A stretch of 34,551 nucleotides of DNA. Origin: Candidatus Latescibacterota bacterium. Its GTDB lineage: Bacteria; Krumholzibacteriota; Krumholzibacteriia; G020349025. Each line of letters starts with the position of its first letter. The first letter of the stretch is position 1. Below the pieces are notes generated by a model. The model was not told the origin of the DNA and did not search any database. It worked only from the letters and a program-made list of their open reading frames with translations. The stretch lies in the NCBI GenBank assembly GCA_020349025.1, contig CP070763.1, forward strand, positions 84,184 through 118,734, in the 5' to 3' direction. The position numbers and the translations under genes are program-made. This document shows positions 31,608-34,551 of this stretch, in pieces.

Positions 31608-31613
31608 TATCCT
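31608..31613 (+). promoter_or_regulatory. Possible -10 box for a leaderless kinase transcript
   Basis: TATCCT ends 7 nt before the ATG at 31621, and no Shine-Dalgarno is visible there. No good -35 box is found 16-18 bp upstream, so support is limited to the -10 match and its position. Confidence 0.3.
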
Positions 31614-31620
31614 CCCGAAC

Positions 31621-33258
31621 ATGAACGACCTTGCGACCATCGACTCCGCCATCGGCTCGCACGCGGGGTCGCGCCCCCCGCTCTGGCAACCGACGGGATC
31701 GAGCCCCGACCTCGTGGCCGACCTGCATCGCGACGCCTCGCGGCGCCTGCAGGTGATCAGCCTCGTGTCGATGGTGGTGTGGGCGATCTACTTCGTTCTC
31801 GGCCAATGGGTCATCCCAGCCGCCACCAACGAGGCGCCCCACATCAAGAACCAGGTTGCGCACGTCAACTGCGCCCTCGGCTTCCTCTTCTCGCTCGGGA
31901 TCTATCTTCTGGCCCGCAGCTCGCGGGTGGCGCCGCAGCGTCAGCTCGACATCGGTCTCGTCTACATGGTGGCCACCGCGGCGCTCCTGGCGACGTTCAA
32001 CGTCATGCATCTGGTGTGGTCGGAGCAGAGCCGCCTCGATGGCGTGTCGTGGATCTGCGTCTGGGTCGTCATCTATCCGATGGTGGTCCCGAACGCACCG
32101 CGCAAGATTCTGGCGGCGGCGCTCCTGGCAGCGTCACTCGACCCGCTCTTTCTCCACGTCTACCGCTGGCGCGCGGAGGGAGTGATCCTGCCGGCGGGGC
32201 ACCTGCTCTTCTGGGTCGACAACTACATTTGCGCGCTGCTCGCCGTGATCCCCGCCCTCATCCTGCGGCAGATGAGCCGGAAGGTGCAGCGCGCGCGCGA
32301 GCTGGGCAGCTACCAGCTCGAGGAGCGCATCGGCCACGGCGGCATGGGCGAGGTGTGGAAGGCGCGCCACAACATGCTGGCCCGTCCTGCGGCGGTGAAG
32401 ATCATCCGCGCGACGGCGCTAGGCGCCCACGACTCGCGCGCCGCACGCGCCACGCTGAAGCGCTTCGAACGCGAGGCGCAGGCGACGGCGCTGCTGCAGT
32501 CACCGCACACGATCGAGGTGTTCGATTTCGGTCTCGGTCGCGACGGCACTTTCTACTACGTCATGGAGCTTCTGCAGGGATTCGACCTCGACACCTTCAT
32601 CAAACGCTTCGGCCCGCTGCCCTCGGAGCGCGTGGCTTCCCTGCTGATGCAGGCATGCCACTCTCTCGAGGACGCGCACCAGAGCGGCCTCATCCATCGT
32701 GACGTGAAGCCGGCGAACATTTTCACCTGCCGCAAAGGGCAGGATTACGACTTCGTCAAGGTGCTCGACTTCGGCTTGGTGAAATCGGAGCGAAGCGACA
32801 TGGAGCAGGCGAGCCTCGCAACCATGCAGGGCATCACGACGGGAACGCCCGGCTTCATGGCTCCCGAGCAAGCGCGGGGCGACCGCGATCTCGACCAGCG
32901 CGCCGATCTCTATTCGCTCGGATGCGTGGGCTACTGGCTGCTCACGGGGAAGCTGCTCTTCGCGGCGCAGAACCCCGTGCAGATGCTCCTCCAACACGTG
33001 CAGGATGTTCCCATCCCGCCGTCGCAGCGAAGCGAGGTTGCGGTGCACGCGGAGCTCGAGAAGGTGATTCTGGCGTGCGTGGAGAAGAGTCCCGCGTCGC
33101 GGCCACAGAGCGCGAGCGAGCTCGCACAGCAGCTGGCGCGCTGCCGCTTCGACTCGGCGTGGGACAACGATCGCGCCCGCAGCTGGTGGAGGAAGCACGC
33201 GCCCGAGGTCGCCTCCGCGACGCCCGCGGCGCCGCAGCCCGTCGGCGCCGTTTCCTGA
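31621..33258 (+). CDS. Membrane-anchored Ser/Thr protein kinase (N-terminal TM domain, C-terminal kinase)
   Basis: 545 residues. Six hydrophobic helices (about 44-66, 83-100, 111-132, 142-157, 162-180, 194-216) precede a Hanks-type kinase domain (about 230-510). Catalytic residues are all present: glycine loop GHGGMGEV (238-245), K260 in AAVKII, HRDVKPANI (D361), DFG (383-385) and GTPGFMAPEQARG. A short Pro/Ala tail ends the protein. The order is unusual, since most bacterial membrane kinases have a cytoplasmic N-terminal kinase followed by one TM and a sensor. Here the polytopic N-terminal domain probably senses membrane or small-molecule signals. It follows the exported TPR gene by 19 bp. 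Confidence 0.93.
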   Translation: MNDLATIDSAIGSHAGSRPPLWQPTGSSPDLVADLHRDASRRLQVISLVSMVVWAIYFVLGQWVIPAATNEAPHIKNQVAHVNCALGFLFSLGIYLLARSSRVAPQRQLDIGLVYMVATAALLATFNVMHLVWSEQSRLDGVSWICVWVVIYPMVVPNAPRKILAAALLAASLDPLFLHVYRWRAEGVILPAGHLLFWVDNYICALLAVIPALILRQMSRKVQRARELGSYQLEERIGHGGMGEVWKARHNMLARPAAVKIIRATALGAHDSRAARATLKRFEREAQATALLQSPHTIEVFDFGLGRDGTFYYVMELLQGFDLDTFIKRFGPLPSERVASLLMQACHSLEDAHQSGLIHRDVKPANIFTCRKGQDYDFVKVLDFGLVKSERSDMEQASLATMQGITTGTPGFMAPEQARGDRDLDQRADLYSLGCVGYWLLTGKLLFAAQNPVQMLLQHVQDVPIPPSQRSEVAVHAELEKVILACVEKSPASRPQSASELAQQLARCRFDSAWDNDRARSWWRKHAPEVASATPAAPQPVGAVS

Positions 33259-33264
33259 TTCAGC

Positions 33265-33774
33265 CTAGAGGCGACGCTCGCGTCGACGACGCCGCGCCAG
33301 CGGCGGCGCCAGAACCTCGCCGAGAAGGAACGCCTCGCGCACCGAGCGGGGTTGGGCCAGGTGTTCGCGCAAGGACTGAGCCGGCCCCGGTGCACGCTGC
33401 GATCGCCGCCTCGATGCGCGTTGTGTCTGCTTTGCGGGCGCGGGTGCGGGTGGCGGGAGCTCCGGCTCGGCGGCAGCGGCCGGCGCGCTGCGTGCGGCCA
33501 ACTCCTGCGCGCGCGCGGCTTCGACGGCAGCGGCGAGTCGATCGAGGATCGCGCTGCGCTCGGGCTCCGGATCGGGCTCCTCCGGCTGCAGCTCCCACGG
33601 CATCTCGGGTGGCGACGGCTCGACCCACGGTACGCTGCGACGTCGCGGCCGAGACTTGCGCGGGGAAGCCTCGCGAGGCGGCTCCCCCGTTTTGGCTGCG
33701 ATCCGCCGAAAGATATTCGCGAGCCAGATGAGGCCAACGAAGATCCAGATCAGGTCGCCGAAATCCACACCCAT
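33265..33774 (-). CDS. Small single-TM protein of the floA operon
   Basis: 169 residues. One N-terminal membrane helix (DFGDLIWIFVGLIWLANIF) is followed by a Pro/Arg/Glu-rich cytosolic region and a basic C-terminus (APPLARRRRRERRL). No known domain is recognised. It begins 22 bp after the floA stop, so it is co-transcribed with floA. The ATG at 33774 is directly abutted by AAGGAG, which is too close. The GTG two codons downstream (33768) has the normal 6-nt spacing, so the true start may be 33768. It converges on the kinase gene with 6 bp between stops. A role in flotillin-rich membrane domains is inferred from the operon. Confidence 0.75.
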   Translation of the reverse strand: MGVDFGDLIWIFVGLIWLANIFRRIAAKTGEPPREASPRKSRPRRRSVPWVEPSPPEMPWELQPEEPDPEPERSAILDRLAAAVEAARAQELAARSAPAAAAEPELPPPAPAPAKQTQRASRRRSQRAPGPAQSLREHLAQPRSVREAFLLGEVLAPPLARRRRRERRL

Positions 33775-33796
33775 CTCCTTGGCCCGCAGCGCTTAC

Positions 33797-34551
33797 TCAG
33801 TCGTTCTGGGGCGGCGCCTCCGGCTCCTCGGGCGGACGCGCGATCGAATCGCGCATGCTGGTGTCCGCCTGCACGTTTTGCATGTTGTAGTAATCCATGA
33901 CGCCGAGTCGCCCTTCGCGGAAGGCGTACGCCATCGCCAGCGGCACCTCCGCCTCCGCCTCGACCACCTTGGCCCGCATCTCCTCGACGCGCGCGCGCAT
34001 TTCCTGCTCGTTTGCCACCGCCATCGCCCGGCGCTCCTCCGCTTTCGCCTGCGCGATGCGCTTGTCCGCCTCCGCCTGGTCGGTCTGCAGCTGCGCGCCG
34101 ATGTTGCGGCCCACGTCCACGTCGGCGATGTCGATCGACTGGATCTCGAATGCGGTGCCGCTGTCGAGCCCCTTCTGCAGAACCGTCTTCGAGATCGTGT
34201 CGGGGTTCTCGAGCACGCCCTTGTGCGTGTCGGAAGAGCCGATCGTGGAGACGATCCCCTCCCCGACGCGCGCCAGGATCGTCTCCTCACCGGCGCCGCC
34301 CACGAGCCGATCGATGTTGGCGCGCACCGTCACCTTGGCCAAGGCCACGAGCTGGATGCCGTCCTTGGCGACGGCGGCCACCTTCGGTGTTTCGATCACC
34401 TTGGGATTGACGCTCACCTTCACCGCTTCCAGGACGTCGCGTCCGGCGAGGTCGATGGCGGTGGCGCGCTGAAACGTCAGTCCCAGGTTGGCTTTGTCGG
34501 CGGAGATGAGCGCGTTGACGACGCGGTCGACGTTGCCCCCGGCGAGGTAGT
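33797..34551 (-). CDS. floA: Flotillin-like protein FloA (N-terminus beyond window)
   Basis: 250 residues are visible from the window edge to the TGA at 33797. The sequence is closely like Bacillus Flo[80 protein letters not shown] and [20 protein letters not shown]. The SPFH domain and the EA-rich coiled-coil region are thus present; the membrane-insertion segment would lie upstream, outside the window. FloA organises functional membrane microdomains. It is followed by a small membrane protein gene rather than the yqfB gene found in Bacillus. No NfeD gene is in the visible part. Confidence 0.95.
   Translation of the reverse strand, partial: YLAGGNVDRVVNALISADKANLGLTFQRATAIDLAGRDVLEAVKVSVNPKVIETPKVAAVAKDGIQLVALAKVTVRANIDRLVGGAGEETILARVGEGIVSTIGSSDTHKGVLENPDTISKTVLQKGLDSGTAFEIQSIDIADVDVGRNIGAQLQTDQAEADKRIAQAKAEERRAMAVANEQEMRARVEEMRAKVVEAEAEVPLAMAYAFREGRLGVMDYYNMQNVQADTSMRDSIARPPEEPEAPPQND

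Overview
This 34.5 kb window is dense, GC-rich bacterial chromosome with no rRNA, tRNA, insertion sequence, phage gene or CRISPR array that I can see. Lipoprotein and Sec signal peptides, a flotillin operon, CdaA, HD-GYP proteins and a C-terminal FlgD-like Ig (Por-type) module on a secreted protein point to an environmental lineage such as Candidatus Eisenbacteria/Krumholzibacteriota, Planctomycetota or Myxococcota. I cannot place it more precisely from sequence alone.

Layout. 1-163: tail of an HNH endonuclease gene. 4906-320 (minus): a MoxR-type AAA+ ATPase, a GT4 glycosyltransferase, an unrecognised 611-residue protein and a DUF1844 protein. 5052-6749 (plus): folP and cdaA. 7662-6764 (minus): two single-domain STAS proteins. 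7795-10784 (plus): a secreted beta-type protein and a DUF255/thioredoxin-like lipoprotein. 10904-12278 (plus): an AhpD-like protein and the radical SAM protein ArsS, the arsenosugar-type pair, behind a good sigma70-like promoter. 14445-12296 (minus): an iodotyrosine-deiodinase-like nitroreductase and a secreted CAP-domain protein. 16957-14823 (minus): DUF427, a GH113-like glycosidase and a YwiC-like membrane protein.

25053-17093 (minus) is the most unusual block. It holds a two-TM coiled-coil protein with a long disordered tail, a CheA-like protein lacking the phosphoacceptor His, an excisionase-type HTH protein, a STAS-GAF-GAF-HD-GYP protein whose HD catalytic residues are lost, and a receiver-GAF-HD-GYP protein whose HD-GYP motifs are intact but whose receiver is degenerate. 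A near-perfect sigma54 -24/-12 element (25154-25168) lies in front of the block. I interpret it as a sigma54-controlled, probably cyclic-di-GMP-related signalling module that has abandoned classical phosphotransfer at most of its nodes.

26228-34551: a nitrilase-superfamily amidase divergent from a 255-residue protein of unknown family; a pseudo alpha/beta hydrolase and a TPR protein (minus); a threonine-dehydratase/serine-racemase-like PLP enzyme, a periplasmic TPR protein and a membrane-anchored Ser/Thr kinase (plus); and, leaving the window at the right edge, floA with a small membrane partner (minus).

Two themes recur. Several genes without a clear Shine-Dalgarno carry a TANNNT -10 box 6-7 nt before the start codon, suggesting leaderless transcripts. 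Many recognisable folds (receiver, Hpt, HD-GYP, alpha/beta hydrolase, one STAS) lack their catalytic or phosphoacceptor residues.
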